DNA from: Channallabes apus
Lineage: Eukaryota > Chordata > Actinopteri > Siluriformes > Clariidae
NCBI GenBank assembly: GCA_030522415.1
Contig: CM060115.1
Coordinates: 17,216,691 to 17,280,690, forward strand
Direction of reading: 5' to 3'
Length of the DNA: 64,000 nt
The position numbers and the translations under genes are program-made. Positions 32,489-42,173 of the stretch are shown in pieces (position 1 is the first letter of the stretch; each line of letters begins with the position of its first letter). The notes under the pieces were generated by a model. That model worked only from the letters and a program-made list of their open reading frames with translations, was not told the origin of the DNA and ran no database searches.

Positions 32489-34436
32489 TTCAGTCAGGTT
32501 TCAGGCCCCATCATATTACAGAAACTGCACTAGTTAAGATTACAAATGACTTGTTTTTAGCTTCAGACCAAGGCTGCATCTCATTGCTAGTCCTGCTCGA
32601 TCTTAGTGCTGCATTCGACACTATAGATCATAATATTCTCATAGATCGCTTACAAAATTATATAGGTATTCAGGGACAGGCACTAAAATGGTTTAGATCT
32701 TACCTGTCTGATCGCTACCATTTTGTAGATCTAAATGGAGAACCGTCTGGTATAATGCCAGTGAAATATGGGGTCCCACAAGGGTCAGTTTTAGGACCTC
32801 TGTTGTTCTCAATATACATGCTTCCCTTGGGTAACATCATTAGAAGACATGGGATTAGTTTCCATTGTTATGCTGATGATACCCAATTATATATCTCAAC
32901 TAAACCAGACGAAATACCTAAGTTGTCTAGATTAACTGAGTGTGTCCAGGACATAAAAGATTGGATGACCAATAACTTTCTTTTATTAAATTCAGATAAG
33001 ACAGAGATATTACTTATTGGCCCAAAAACCAGCACACAACAGCTTTCACAATTCAGCTTGCGCTTAGAAGGATGTACTGTTATTACCAGCTCAGCAGTAA
33101 AAGATCTGGGAGTAATATTAGACAGTAACTTGTCTTTTGAAAATCACATTTCAAATATCACAAAAACAGCCTTTTTCCATCTTCGAAATATTGCTAAACT
33201 TAGGAACATCTTATCCGTATCTGATGCAGAAAAACTAGTTCATGCATTCATGACCTCCAGACTGGACTATTGTAATGCATTACTAGGTGGTTGTCCTGCG
33301 TCCTCAATAAACAAGCTTCAGTTAATCCAAAATGCAGCTGCCAGGGTTCTCACTAGATCCAGAAAATATGATCATATAACCCCAATATTATCATCCCTGC
33401 ACTGGCTACCTGTTCAGTTTAGAATAAATTACAAAATAGTATTACTTACATACAAGGCCTTAAATGGTTTAGCTCCCACATACCTAACCAGTCTTCTGAT
33501 ACGCTACAATCCACCACGCGCCTTAAGATCACAAAACTCCGGACTTCTGGTAGTTCCCAGAATTTCAAAATCTACAAAAGGGGGTAGGGCTTTTTCATAT
33601 TTAGCTCCAAAGCTTTGGAATAGCCTTCCAGACAGTGTTCGGGGAGCAGACACGGTTTCTCAGTTCAAAAGTAGACTCAAGACGCATCTTTTTAATCTGG
33701 CATACACATAACTCATCCCAGTACTCATACTCCAGTACACCTATACCGAATGGCAACTACGCTAATTCTCCCCATCTGTTCTGTATTTCTCTACCCATCC
33801 CGAGGCATCGGGAGATTTTGCCAGCTTCAGTAGACAAAGGCCGACCCTGCGAGGTTCCTGAGGCATGCAGAGAAGGACCAGCTCCAACTGGATTCAGCTT
33901 TATGATGGTTGGAGCTACACATGCTGCTCCTGTGCTTCCAGTGATCCAGACCTCATCTGCCCTCTGCACCTACTGACTCGTCCCTATGCTGAACTGGTCT
34001 TCATGACAAATTTAAATAATTTCTGTCATATTGAATTTTCACCTGCACAACACACAAGATGTTATATCATTTCTATCTGTTATCGCCCAAATGAGGATGG
34101 GTTCCCTGTTGAGTCTGGTTCCTCTCAAGGTTTCTTCCTAATGCCATCTCAGGGAGTTTTTCCTTGCCACCGTCGCCGTCACCCTTGGCTTGCTCATCAG
34201 AGAAATTTCATTCATTCGTCTCATTATTATCTGCACATTTTTCTCACACATCCACACTTCCAATGATTTTCTTTTCTATAATTATTATTATTATTTGTTT
34301 TTATTTATTTATTTTCTATTATAATTTTATTTATTTATTTATTATTTTATATATAATTATTCTATATATATAATTTTTTATTTTTTTTTGTTAAAATTGT
34401 TAAAAGCGCTATATAAATAAAATTGAATTGAATTGA
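32489..34436 (+). mobile_element. L2 LINE inserted in the DIRS B RT
   Basis: A 5'-truncated L2 starting near TCAGGTTTCAGGCCCCATCA and ending in the L2 3' UTR (GATGGGTTCCCTGTTGAGTC, then AGCGCTATATAAATAAAATT and TTGAATTGAA). The DIRS sequence GACAAT before it and ACAATAGACTTG after it give a target duplication of ACAAT, 5 bp. Conceptual removal restores DIRS codons TIDLKDAYFH. It is close to the minus-strand L2 at 37345-38424 and more distant from the L2 pair in the duplicons. Confidence 0.9.
32551..33711 (+). CDS. L2 LINE RT, open 386-codon fragment
   Basis: The RT palm and thumb of L2: [20 protein letters not shown] (first catalytic Asp near residue 20), [16 protein letters not shown], and the catalytic [11 protein letters not shown] near residue 130. 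It continues with [15 protein letters not shown] and [20 protein letters not shown], ending [11 protein letters not shown]. The frame is fully open to its natural stop. The endonuclease and RT fingers are lost by 5' truncation, so no activity is expected. The start is only the first in-frame ATG; homology begins at about 32492. Confidence 0.85.
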   Translation: MFLASDQGCISLLVLLDLSAAFDTIDHNILIDRLQNYIGIQGQALKWFRSYLSDRYHFVDLNGEPSGIMPVKYGVPQGSVLGPLLFSIYMLPLGNIIRRHGISFHCYADDTQLYISTKPDEIPKLSRLTECVQDIKDWMTNNFLLLNSDKTEILLIGPKTSTQQLSQFSLRLEGCTVITSSAVKDLGVILDSNLSFENHISNITKTAFFHLRNIAKLRNILSVSDAEKLVHAFMTSRLDYCNALLGGCPASSINKLQLIQNAAARVLTRSRKYDHITPILSSLHWLPVQFRINYKIVLLTYKALNGLAPTYLTSLLIRYNPPRALRSQNSGLLVVPRISKSTKGGRAFSYLAPKLWNSLPDSVRGADTVSQFKSRLKTHLFNLAYT

Positions 34437-34989
34437 ACAATAGACTTGAAGGACGCATACTTTCACATAGAAATTTTGCCACAACACAACTCCTAAGGAA
34501 GTTCCTGAGGTTCGCTTTCAGGGGAAAAGCTTACCAGTATCGGGTTTAGCTCCATTTGGTTTAGCTCTATCGCCCTGCACATACACAAAATGTATGGATG
34601 CAGTCCTGTCTCCCTTGCAACTCCAGGACATCCGTATTCTCACGCTAGGATTGAGACTCAACACTACAAAGAGCGTTCTCCTTCCGGCTCAGAGGACAAC
34701 ATACTTGGGTGTCAGGTGGGACTCGACCACTATGCGGGCACAATTGTCCCCCGCTCATATCAAATCCATCATATCAAAGCCATCCTCATGGCAGCTACAT
34801 CCACGGTGATACCTTTGGGCCTTTTGCACATGAGAGCCTTTCAGTTGTGGCTAAGAGCCAGGGGATTTCATACGATGGCCAATCCTCGAAGGCAAATAAG
34901 GGTTAAGCATGAAGGACTTCGTACCCTTTCTATGTGGTTCAGACCCCGTTTCCTGACTTTGGGTCCCACTCTAGGTTCGTCTTGTCAAC

Positions 34990-36000
34990 ATAAGAAGCTA
35001 ATGACAGACACTTCCCTTACCAGCTGGGGTTGCGGTCTCGCATGGCCATCCAGCCCAAGGGAGCTGGAAAGGCCATCTTCTCGCATGGCACATCAATTGC
35101 CTCAAAATGATGCCTCTAGTTTTGGCCCTACAGCACTTCCTCCAGCAGTTGAGAGGCTACCATGTTTTAGTGCAGGTGGACAACACATCGGTAGTCTCCT
35201 ACATAAATTGCCAGGGCGGACTGCACTCGCGCCACTTGAACGAGCTAGCGCATCAGATTCTGCTCTGGGCACAGGACAAGTTTCTGTCCCTCAGGGTGAT
35301 TTACATTCCGGGGCACATGAATGTGGGAGCAGATTTACTGTCCAGACAAGCTGTGGCACACAGGGAATGGAGGCTCCACCCTGAAGTGGTCAGTCGAATC
35401 TGGAAAAGATTCTTTACAGCAGAGGTGGACATCTTTGCCTCCCAAGAGACAGCACAATGTCCCCTCTGCTACTCTCTGACTCATCTAGCTCCCCTGGGTC
35501 TGGACGCGATGGCCCATACATGGCCCAATTTATGCCTTCATGCGTTTCCTCTGATAGCTCTGCTCCCAGGAGTCCTGGCGAGGGTCCGTCAACACAGTTT
35601 GCACCTCTTATTGATAGCGCCCCATTGGCCGGCCAGAGTATGGTTCTCGGATCTAATATCTCTCCTCGAGGGCTCACCTTGGGTGATTCCAGTCCACTGC
35701 CAAATTGTTTCAGTGCTGGCGTTCCTGCAGGAAAAGTTGTCCTTGGACTTGTGCCCTAGTACCCTCAGGATGTACGTAGCCGCCATTTCAGCCTGCCACA
35801 TTCCGATTGAGAGGGTTACTGTGAGAAAACACCCTTTAGTTGCCCGTTTCATTCGTGGAGCCAAACAGTTGAGACCACCCACTAGAGCCACGGCCCCTTC
35901 GTGGGATTTATCTATTGTGCTCGACAACCTAATTGACACCCCTTTCGAACCACTAGGGTCAGCGCCTTACAGGTTTCTGACCCGTAAGATGTTTTTTTCT
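34990..36000 (+). pseudogene. DIRS B RNase H and recombinase N-terminal region
   Basis: RNase H motifs: TDTSLTSWGCGLAWPS (Asp) near 35010, MMPLVLALQHFLQQ (with the preceding Glu position changed by a shift) near 35107, VQVDNTSVVSYINCQGGLHS (Asp) and IPGHMNVGADLLSRQ (Asp) at 35305. The same frame continues into EVDIFASQETAQCPLCYSL. The SAM-like N-terminal domain of the recombinase follows (LCPSTLRMYVAAISACHIPI, then HPLVARFIRGAKQLRPP). A one-base shift near 35985 separates it from the catalytic domain. The stretch is otherwise open from 35107 to 36162. Confidence 0.8.
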
Positions 36001-36001
36001 G

Positions 36002-36583
36002 ATGGCCATTACATCTCTAAAAAGCATTGGAGATCTGCGCGCCTTGTCAGTCTCTCCATTCTGCCTAGACTTTGCCCCTGGGCTAGTCAAGGCCCTTTTG
36101 CATCCTCACCCAAACTATCTTCCGAAAGTTCCATTCTCAACCATGCACCCTATTGTTATTGAAGCCATCTGTCCTCTGCCTTTCACAGCTTCGGAGCAGG
36201 AGAAACTTCACCTACTGTGTCCAGTACGTGCTCTTCAGATCCACGTCCATCACACTAGCCAGTGGCGTAAGTCAGAACAGCTTTTTATATGCTATGGAGG
36301 CCGCAACCACGGGGCGGCCGCCACTACACAGACCTTGTCACACTGGGTGAGAGATGCTATTGCTCTCTCCTATGAGGCGCGTGCGCTCACGTCGCCTCTA
36401 GCAATCAGGGCTCATTCAACCAGGTGGATCGCCTCATATATTGCACTAGCAAGAGGTATTCCCCTGCAGCAAGTGTGGGACGTGGCAGGTTGGTCCTCTC
36501 CACACACATTTGTTAGATTTTATAGTCTGGATATTCATGCCACTCTGGGCTCACGGGTCCTCGAGTCACCTTCCCAGACATAG
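36002..36583 (+). pseudogene. DIRS B tyrosine recombinase catalytic domain
   Basis: An open 193-codon frame with the C-terminal catalytic fold of a DIRS tyrosine recombinase. The HxxR motif appears as RAHSTRWIASYIALARG, and the final box as VAGWSSPHTFVRFYSLDI, containing the nucleophilic Tyr. At the first catalytic Arg position the usual lysine-arginine before (I/V)G-L-L reads LKSIGDLRALSVS, so the first Arg appears to be Ser here. Together with the upstream frameshift, this predicts an inactive enzyme. In live elements this enzyme inserts the circular cDNA (family knowledge). Confidence 0.8.
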
Positions 36584-36689
36584 TTCTGAGACCTTCTCGG
36601 CCTTGTGCGCACACGCTACACAACCTTGGGGTCCAGACACTTGCAGTGCGGCGACGTTGGTACTCTCGTTCCCATAGCGTTTTCATGCA

Positions 36690-36780
36690 GCATCGAGTGT
36701 AGCCTTTGAAAGGGAACATCTCGGCTTACTTTGCTGTAACCCTGTTCCCTAAAAAGGCGGGAACGAGATGCTGCGTCCCA
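36690..36780. other. DIRS B internal complementary region
   Basis: Contains the complement of the left outer end (GTAGCCTTTGAAAGGGAACA) directly followed by the complement of the right outer end (GCTGTAACCCTGTTCCCT, then GGCGGGAACGAGATGCTGCG). This is the same architecture as in DIRS A at 7322-7395. Confidence 0.8.
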
Positions 36781-37057
36781 ATGCCGCACTGCCTACATGA
36801 CCGGACGTCCATTCAGACAAATCAATCTGAGCAATGTTTCCGGTTCACTCCTATTTATAACCTGCAAGTGCGTGTCATCAGATGACGTCACCCGACCGAG
36901 GTTATATAAGCCGAAATTTGGCGTGTTTGATACACACATACTTCACAACCAGCAACACGAAAAGATGTTCACATAGCGTTTTCACGCAGCATCTCATTCC
37001 CGCCTTTTCAGGGAACAGGGTTACAGTAAAGTAACCCGAGACGATTTTAGTATCACA

Positions 37058-37125
37058 ATTGGTCGTATAAGCATTTCACTGTATATCGTACTGTATATGT
37101 GACAAATAAAATTTAAATTTGAAAC
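37058..37125 (+). mobile_element. Rex1-like LINE 3' tail fragment
   Basis: Short match to the Rex1-like 3' end at 51135-51205: GGTCGTATAAGCATTTCACT followed by TGTGACAAATAAAATTT. Only the tail is present, as expected for a severely 5'-truncated insertion. Confidence 0.7.
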
Positions 37126-37344
37126 AAAATTTATACGAAACCTCTTTCTAGGCATATCCTACTCCATTTTAAGTGTAAATTTCTTACTCTGTTGGCAAAT
37201 AGATTTAATTGCTTCTAAAATTAAATGCTTAAAATTTGCAGAATTATAACCCAGTAAAACAAGGAATTTACATTAAAAAAATGGAGTAAAATGTCGAGAA
37301 ATAGTCCAACTAATCGTATATTAAATAAGATAAATAATTTTGAC

Positions 37345-38424
37345 TCATTCAATTCAATATAATTTATATAGCACTTTTAACAATGGTCATTGCTCAAAGC
37401 AGCTTCACAAAATTAAAAGATGATTATGGAAATAATAAGCATAAAGTAAAAATGTACAGATCATAGTGAACTGATTACCCCTGAAGAACAAGCAAAGGGC
37501 AACGGTGACGGTGACAAGGAATAACTCCCTGTGCTGGCCAGAGGAAGAAAGTTCAGGATAACAGATGTTTAAGTTAATATGAAGTCCAGTTCAGTTCGGC
37601 ACCAGCATGGCACCAGTCTGAGCCCCGAACATTATCAGGAAGGCTATACCAAAGCTTAGGAGCTAAATATGAAAATGCTCTGCCCCCTTTTGTAGATTTT
37701 GATATTCTGGAAACTACCAACTACCATAAATCCGGAGTTTTGTGATCTTAAGGTGCGCTGAGGATTGTAACATGTCAGAAGACTGGCTAGATAAGTGGGA
37801 GCTAAACCATTTAGAGCCTTGTACCTAAGTAATGCTAGTTTGTAATTAATTCTAAACTGAACAGCTAGCCAGTGCAGGTATGATAATATTGGTGTTATAT
37901 GGTCATACTTTCTTGATCTACTGAGAACCCTGGTGCTACATTTTGGACTAACTGAAGCTTGTTTATTTTGAGGATGCAGGACAAACACCTAGTAATGAAT
38001 TATAATAGTCCAGTCTGGAGGTCATGAATGCATGAACCAGGTTTTCTGCATGAGATATGGATAAAATGTCTATATTTCTAAGGTGGGAAAGTGCTGTTTT
38101 TGTTTTTTGCTGGAACAAGTTGCTTTCTATTATTACGCCCAGGTCTTTCACTGTAGACCTGGTAGTAATAGTACACCTTTCTAAGTGCAAGCTGTGAGAG
38201 CATTTGTGTACTGGTTTTTGGACCAATAAGTAATATTTCTGTTTTGTCTGAATTCAGTAAGAGAAAATGATCCAATCAAGTTTGTAAGCAATCTATGAGA
38301 GTATTATGATCTATTGTGTCGGATGCAGCACTAAGATCAAGTATGATGAGTACTGAGGTGCAGCCATGGTCTGAACCTAAAAACAAGTCATTTGCAATTT
38401 TAACTAGCACAGTTTCTGTAGTAA
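37345..38424 (-). mobile_element. Degenerate L2 LINE, minus strand
   Basis: The L2 tail CAATTCAATATAATTTATAT begins near 37349 on the plus strand and is followed by an inverted L2 3' UTR. Minus-strand coding pieces then read [19 protein letters not shown] (38078-38275), [20 protein letters not shown] and [20 protein letters not shown] (37656-37988). Upstream remnants reach the FDTIDH-equivalent near 38320. Frameshifts and deletions are frequent. It is closest to the L2 at 32489-34436. Confidence 0.8.
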
Positions 38425-38644
38425 ATTCAAAATTCAAATTAAAATTTTATTTGTCACATACACAGTCATACACAGTATAATATGCAGTGAAATGCTTACA
38501 CGACCACCAGTGACCTTAAAAAGAAAATAAAAGCTTGTACGTAAAATAAATATCAATAAAAGGAAATACTAAAGAAATAAATTTAACTAGTAAAATAAAC
38601 TGTACAATAAGGGCATAATAAAATATTGCAAAATTTAGAAATAT

Positions 38645-38645
38645 A

Positions 38646-38706
<61 letters not shown>
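38645..38706. repeat. (TA)n microsatellite
   Basis: About 60 bp of TA dinucleotides immediately upstream of the Tc1-like element, which targets TA. Confidence 0.95.
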
Positions 38707-38708
<2 letters not shown>

Positions 38709-38711
<3 letters not shown>

Positions 38712-40322
38712 TGGTGTGGAAAAACTATTTGCCCCCTCCCTGATTTCTTATTCTTTTGCATGTTTGTCACACTTAAATGTTTCTGCTCATCAAAAACCGT
38801 TAACTATTAGTCAAAGATAACATAATTGAACACAAAATGGAGTTTTTAAATGAAGGTTTACGTTATTAAGGGAGAAAAAAACCTCCAAATCTACATGGCC
38901 CTGTGTTAAAAAGTGATTGCCCCCCTTGTTAAAAAAGAACTTAACTGTGATTTATCACACCTGAGTTCAATTTCTGTAGTCACCCCCAGGCCTGATTACT
39001 GCCACACCTGTTTCAATCAAGAAATCACTTAAATAGGAGCTACCTGACACAGAGAAGTAGACCAAAAGCACCTCAAAAGCTAGACATCATGCCAAGATCC
39101 AAAGAAATTCAGGAACAAATGAGAACAAAAGTAATTGAGATCTATCAGTCTGGTAAAGGTTATAAAGCCATTTCTAAAGCTTTGGGACTCCAGCGAAACA
39201 CAGTGAGAGCCATTATCCACAAATGGCAAAAACATGGAACAGTGGTGGACCTTCCCAGGAGTGGCCGGACGACCAAAATTACCCCAAGAGCGCAGAGACA
39301 ACTCATCCGAGAGGCCACAAAAGACCCCAGGACAACATCTAAAGAACTGCAGGCCTCACTTGCCTCAATTAAGGTCAGTGTTCACGACTCCACCATAAGA
39401 AAGAGACTGGGCAAAAACGGCCTGCATGGCAGATTTCCAAGGCGCAAACAACTTTTAAGCAAAAAGAACATTAAGGCTCGTCTCAATTTTGCTAAAAAAC
39501 ATCTCAATGATTGCCAAGACTTTTGGGAAAATACCTTGTGGACCGACGAGACAAAAGTTGAACTTTGTGGAAGGTGCGTGTCCCGTTACATCTGGCGTAA
39601 AAGTAACACAGCATTTCAGAAAAAGAACATCATACCAACAGTAAAATATGGTGGTGGTAGTGTGATGGTCTGGGGTTGTTTTGCTGCTTCAGGACCTGGA
39701 AGGCTTGCTGTGATAGATGGAACCATGAATTCTACTGTCTACCAAAAAATCCTGAAGGAGAATGTCCAGCCATCTGTTCGTCAACTCAAGCTGAAGCGAT
39801 CTTGGGTGCTGCAGCAGGACAATGACCCAAAACACACCAGCAAATCCACCTCTGAATGGCTGAAGAAAAACTAAATGAAGACTTTGGAGTGGCCTAGTCA
39901 AAGTCCTGACCTGAATCCTATTGAGATGTTGTGCCATGACCTTAAAAAGACGGTTCATGCTAGAAAACCCTCAAATAAAGCTGAATTACAACAATTCTGC
40001 AAAGATGAGTGGGCCAAAATTCCTCCAGAGCGCTGTAAAAGACAAGTTATCGCAAACGCTTGATTGCAGTTATTGCTGTTAAGGGTGGCCCAACTAGTTA
40101 TTAGGTTCAGGGGGCAATTACTTTTTCACACAGGGCCATGTAGGTTTGGATTTTTTTTCTCCCTAAATAATAAAACCCCTCATTTAAAAACTGCATTTTG
40201 TGTTTACTTGTGTTATCTTTGACTAATAGTTAAATGTGTTTGATGATCAGAAACATTTTGTGTGACAAACATGCAAAAGAATAAGAAATCAGGAGGGGGG
40301 CAAATAGTTTTTCACACCACTG
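38709..40322 (+). mobile_element. Tc1-like DNA transposon, copy 1
   Basis: Long inverted terminal repeats (over 100 bp) begin CAGTGGTGTGGAAAAACTAT at 38709 and end CAAATAGTTTTTCACACCAC then TG at 40322. The TA-rich flanks fit the TA target. It encloses one transposase gene (39089-40063) on the plus strand. Copy 2 (54776-56395) is nearly identical. Copy 1 lacks 7 bp near 40050 that copy 2 has. Confidence 0.9.
39089..40063 (+). pseudogene. Tc1-like transposase with one in-frame stop
   Basis: The product starts MPRSKEIQEQMRTKVIEIYQ. A paired-type helix-turn-helix N-terminus follows (GYKAISKALGLQRNTVRAII; STIRKRLGKNGLHGR), then the catalytic DDE core. The motifs are LWTDETKVEL (first Asp), GGGSVMVWGCFAASG, VLQQDNDPKHTSKSTSEWL (second Asp) and SQSPDLNPIEML (Glu). 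A TAA at 39872-39874 sits between the second Asp and the Glu where AAA is expected. The Glu lies in the next open piece, 39875-40063. A 7-bp deletion near 40050 then disrupts the C-terminus. Copy 2 has the same TAA. Confidence 0.9.
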
Positions 40323-40470
40323 TATATAGGATTTAAAGTGACCATGGTTATGCAAATATGCATGAAAGGTGACTAGTGAAAGTGACATGTGCAATTGTCA
40401 AGATGTATAAATATTTAGTGCAAGTGTGTATGAATGTGTCCATGATTATCCAGTCAATGTTGTGAGCTTA

Positions 40471-40865
40471 ATCACTCTAACTTGCAGCACATCCTTCCCA
40501 TCTCTATCTCTCTGCCTTGGCAACCTTTACAGATCCTAACCCTAACCCTCTTCACCTTCCTCACCACCAGGGTTATTTTACACACCAGCATTCTGTGTTG
40601 TCTGGCTACACTCTCCCCTATAAACACTTTGCAGTCACTAATCTCTTTCAGATTACAACATCGACACAAGATGTAGTCTACCTGATTGCTTCTGCCTCCG
40701 CTCTTATACTGTATGTCACCCTATTTTCCTGCCTCTTCTGGAAGAAAGTATTTACTACTGCCATTTCCATCCTCTTTGCAGAGTCCAACACCACCTGTCC
40801 TTCTACATTCCTGTCCTGAAGACCAAACCTGCCCATCACATTTTCCATCATAAGAAAATCTACTG
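40471..40865. other. Gene-free stretch
   Basis: Unassigned DNA. An open frame over pyrimidine-rich sequence shows no recognisable domain. It includes a short CTAACCCTAACCCT motif at about 40536, too short to call telomeric. Confidence 0.45.
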
Positions 40866-41300
40866 TCCTTATTTACTCCTTATTTTACATTTTAGGAGAT
40901 TAATTCACCCAAATATATTATAAGATTACCAAGAGTAAATACTATCAGCAATTTTCACCCCAGGATACAAATCTCAATTTACCTTCATGATACACTGGCT
41001 TCTAATGCCAAGTTTGTTTGTTATCTTAACAATGTTTTGTTTATCTTAATGTTCTTTTTTAATAAAATTCTTGGAGTGTCTCAAAGCCCCAGTTTCAGTT
41101 AATCACTGCATGTGTTATTGTACAATTTACTCAGTTAACAATATTACTGAAATTGATTTTATAAAATGATTAAATTATATGTAGAATTAATTCTGTAACA
41201 CTTCATCTCAAGAAATAAATAAATCTGACTAAGTCCAGCTAAAGTTTAAGCATTTTTTCACTTGCTTTTGCTCTTTTATTTCATATTTCATTTTTTATAA
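40866..41300. repeat. Direct repeat flanking the UGT gene, copy 1
   Basis: This matches 44602-44748 plus 45125-45415 at high identity. It starts TGTCCTTATTTACTCCTTAT and continues through AATAAAATTCTTGGAGTGTC. The two copies bracket the UGT gene in direct orientation about 3.7 kb apart, as expected after a local tandem duplication. Confidence 0.85.
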
Positions 41301-42173
41301 CTATGTCTTGACCTTGTTCCAAGACAATTCCACGTTTGAGACATTAAGAGAGTTCCTGAGATGGCAGTTTCAGCATTGAAGCAGGCAGTCTAATCATGGC
41401 TCCTGGCTTACTGAGAAAAAATTCTAACTGGATGGCTAGTGAAACACTGGGATAAGCAATGGTACTGAAATTATATTGTAATGTTTTTTTTATTACAGGT
41501 GTAATATGTACGTATGTATTCAATGTTGGTATACAGGAGTGACTGCAAACATGTACAGGACATCTTTGTTTATCTAAGCTTTTATATCCTGACAAAGTTT
41601 TTCTTTTTAACAGAGCTGTGATGCTGAATCACATGTATATGATATTATAGCTGTGTGTGATTAGGGTAGGAGTGAGGGCTAACACCACATGTCCATATAT
41701 GGGTATAAAGGAATCCAATAAGGGCCCTTTATTATTATTATTATTTATTATTATTACTATGGGTCACCATAGGGCTCAATAATAATAATAAAGATTTTTT
41801 TTCTTATTAATGTTTATACATTCTGTCAAGTGAGGTAGACTAGACAAAGTCTTCATGTTTTCAAGTGAGTTTATTAAAATGTCATTGTCAAAATTATTAA
41901 AGTGCAGAATACTATAAAGTGGTTTATTATTTTCCCTTCCAATCATCAAATGTAGTTGGAGGTGGTACATCAATAACTCATCATTCGTTCTTTCATGGAA
42001 AACACCTGCCTTCGCCCAAAAACAGAAACCTAAGGTTGTACTATATTATATATTGTACTATAAATGTAATTATTAACAAACTCATCTGTAGATCTGTAAA
42101 ATGTGACAGTAATAATAAGTCAGAACATCAGGAAACATCTGGTGAGTTGAGAGAGGAGAGACTGTTATGGCTC
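41301..42173. other. 3' flank of the UGT gene, no other gene seen
   Basis: AT-rich DNA with an ATT/TTA-rich patch (41730-41800) and no recognised coding. It may contain the UGT 3' UTR, which would run leftward from 42174. Confidence 0.45.

Larger units (their letters stand above)
32375..34810 (+). pseudogene. DIRS B reverse transcriptase split by L2
   Basis: Pre-insertion coding at 32390-32487 reads LNRYPKKYRFKMLTVKIIVS up to the residues EDWFVTI. Coding resumes at 34437 with TIDLKDAYFHIEILPQH, which contains the first catalytic Asp. Further pieces are IHKMYGCSPVS-type sequence and LRLNTTKSVLLPAQRTTYLG followed by MRAQLSPAHIKSI. The segment preserved in DIRS A at 10140-10430 is absent, a deletion between AACACCCC and GAAATAAC near 32365. 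The catalytic DD segment is not in a continuous frame. Confidence 0.7.
30554..37043 (+). mobile_element. DIRS1-like retrotransposon B with internal L2 insertion
   Basis: Inverted terminal repeats lie at 30554-30745 and about 36780-37043. They share GATGCTGCGTGAAAACGCTA, the ATATAACCTCGGTCGGGTGA block and TAGGAGTGAACCGGAAAC. Between them lie gag-like ORF1, RT, RNase H and tyrosine recombinase coding, all on the plus strand. An internal complementary region near 36690-36780 abuts copies of both outer ends. The RT is interrupted by an L2 LINE (32489-34436) and its N-terminal part is deleted near 32370. The element is about 4.5 kb without the L2. Several frameshifts make it inactive. Confidence 0.88.
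38425..40470 (-). mobile_element. Rex1-like LINE 3' UTR, minus strand, split by Tc1-like element
   Basis: Bases 38425-38645 and 40323-40470 are together the reverse complement of the Rex1-like 3' UTR at about 50845-51205. Landmarks are CAGTGAAATGCTTAC and GACATGTGCAATTGTCAAGA. Between them lie a long (TA)n tract (38645-38706) and the Tc1-like element at 38709-40322. The transposon therefore landed in the TA-rich part of this UTR. Confidence 0.75.

Noticed and set aside
34590..35384. 264-codon ORF as a novel protein
   Set aside because: It mixes frames of the DIRS RT and RNase H; only short parts match, and the RNase H is in the overlapping frame.
40536..40550. Interstitial telomeric repeat
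   Set aside because: Only about two CTAACC units; this length is expected by chance.
40517..40819. 100-codon ORF as a membrane protein
   Set aside because: Hydrophobicity follows pyrimidine-rich sequence; there is no homology, splice context or signal that supports it.
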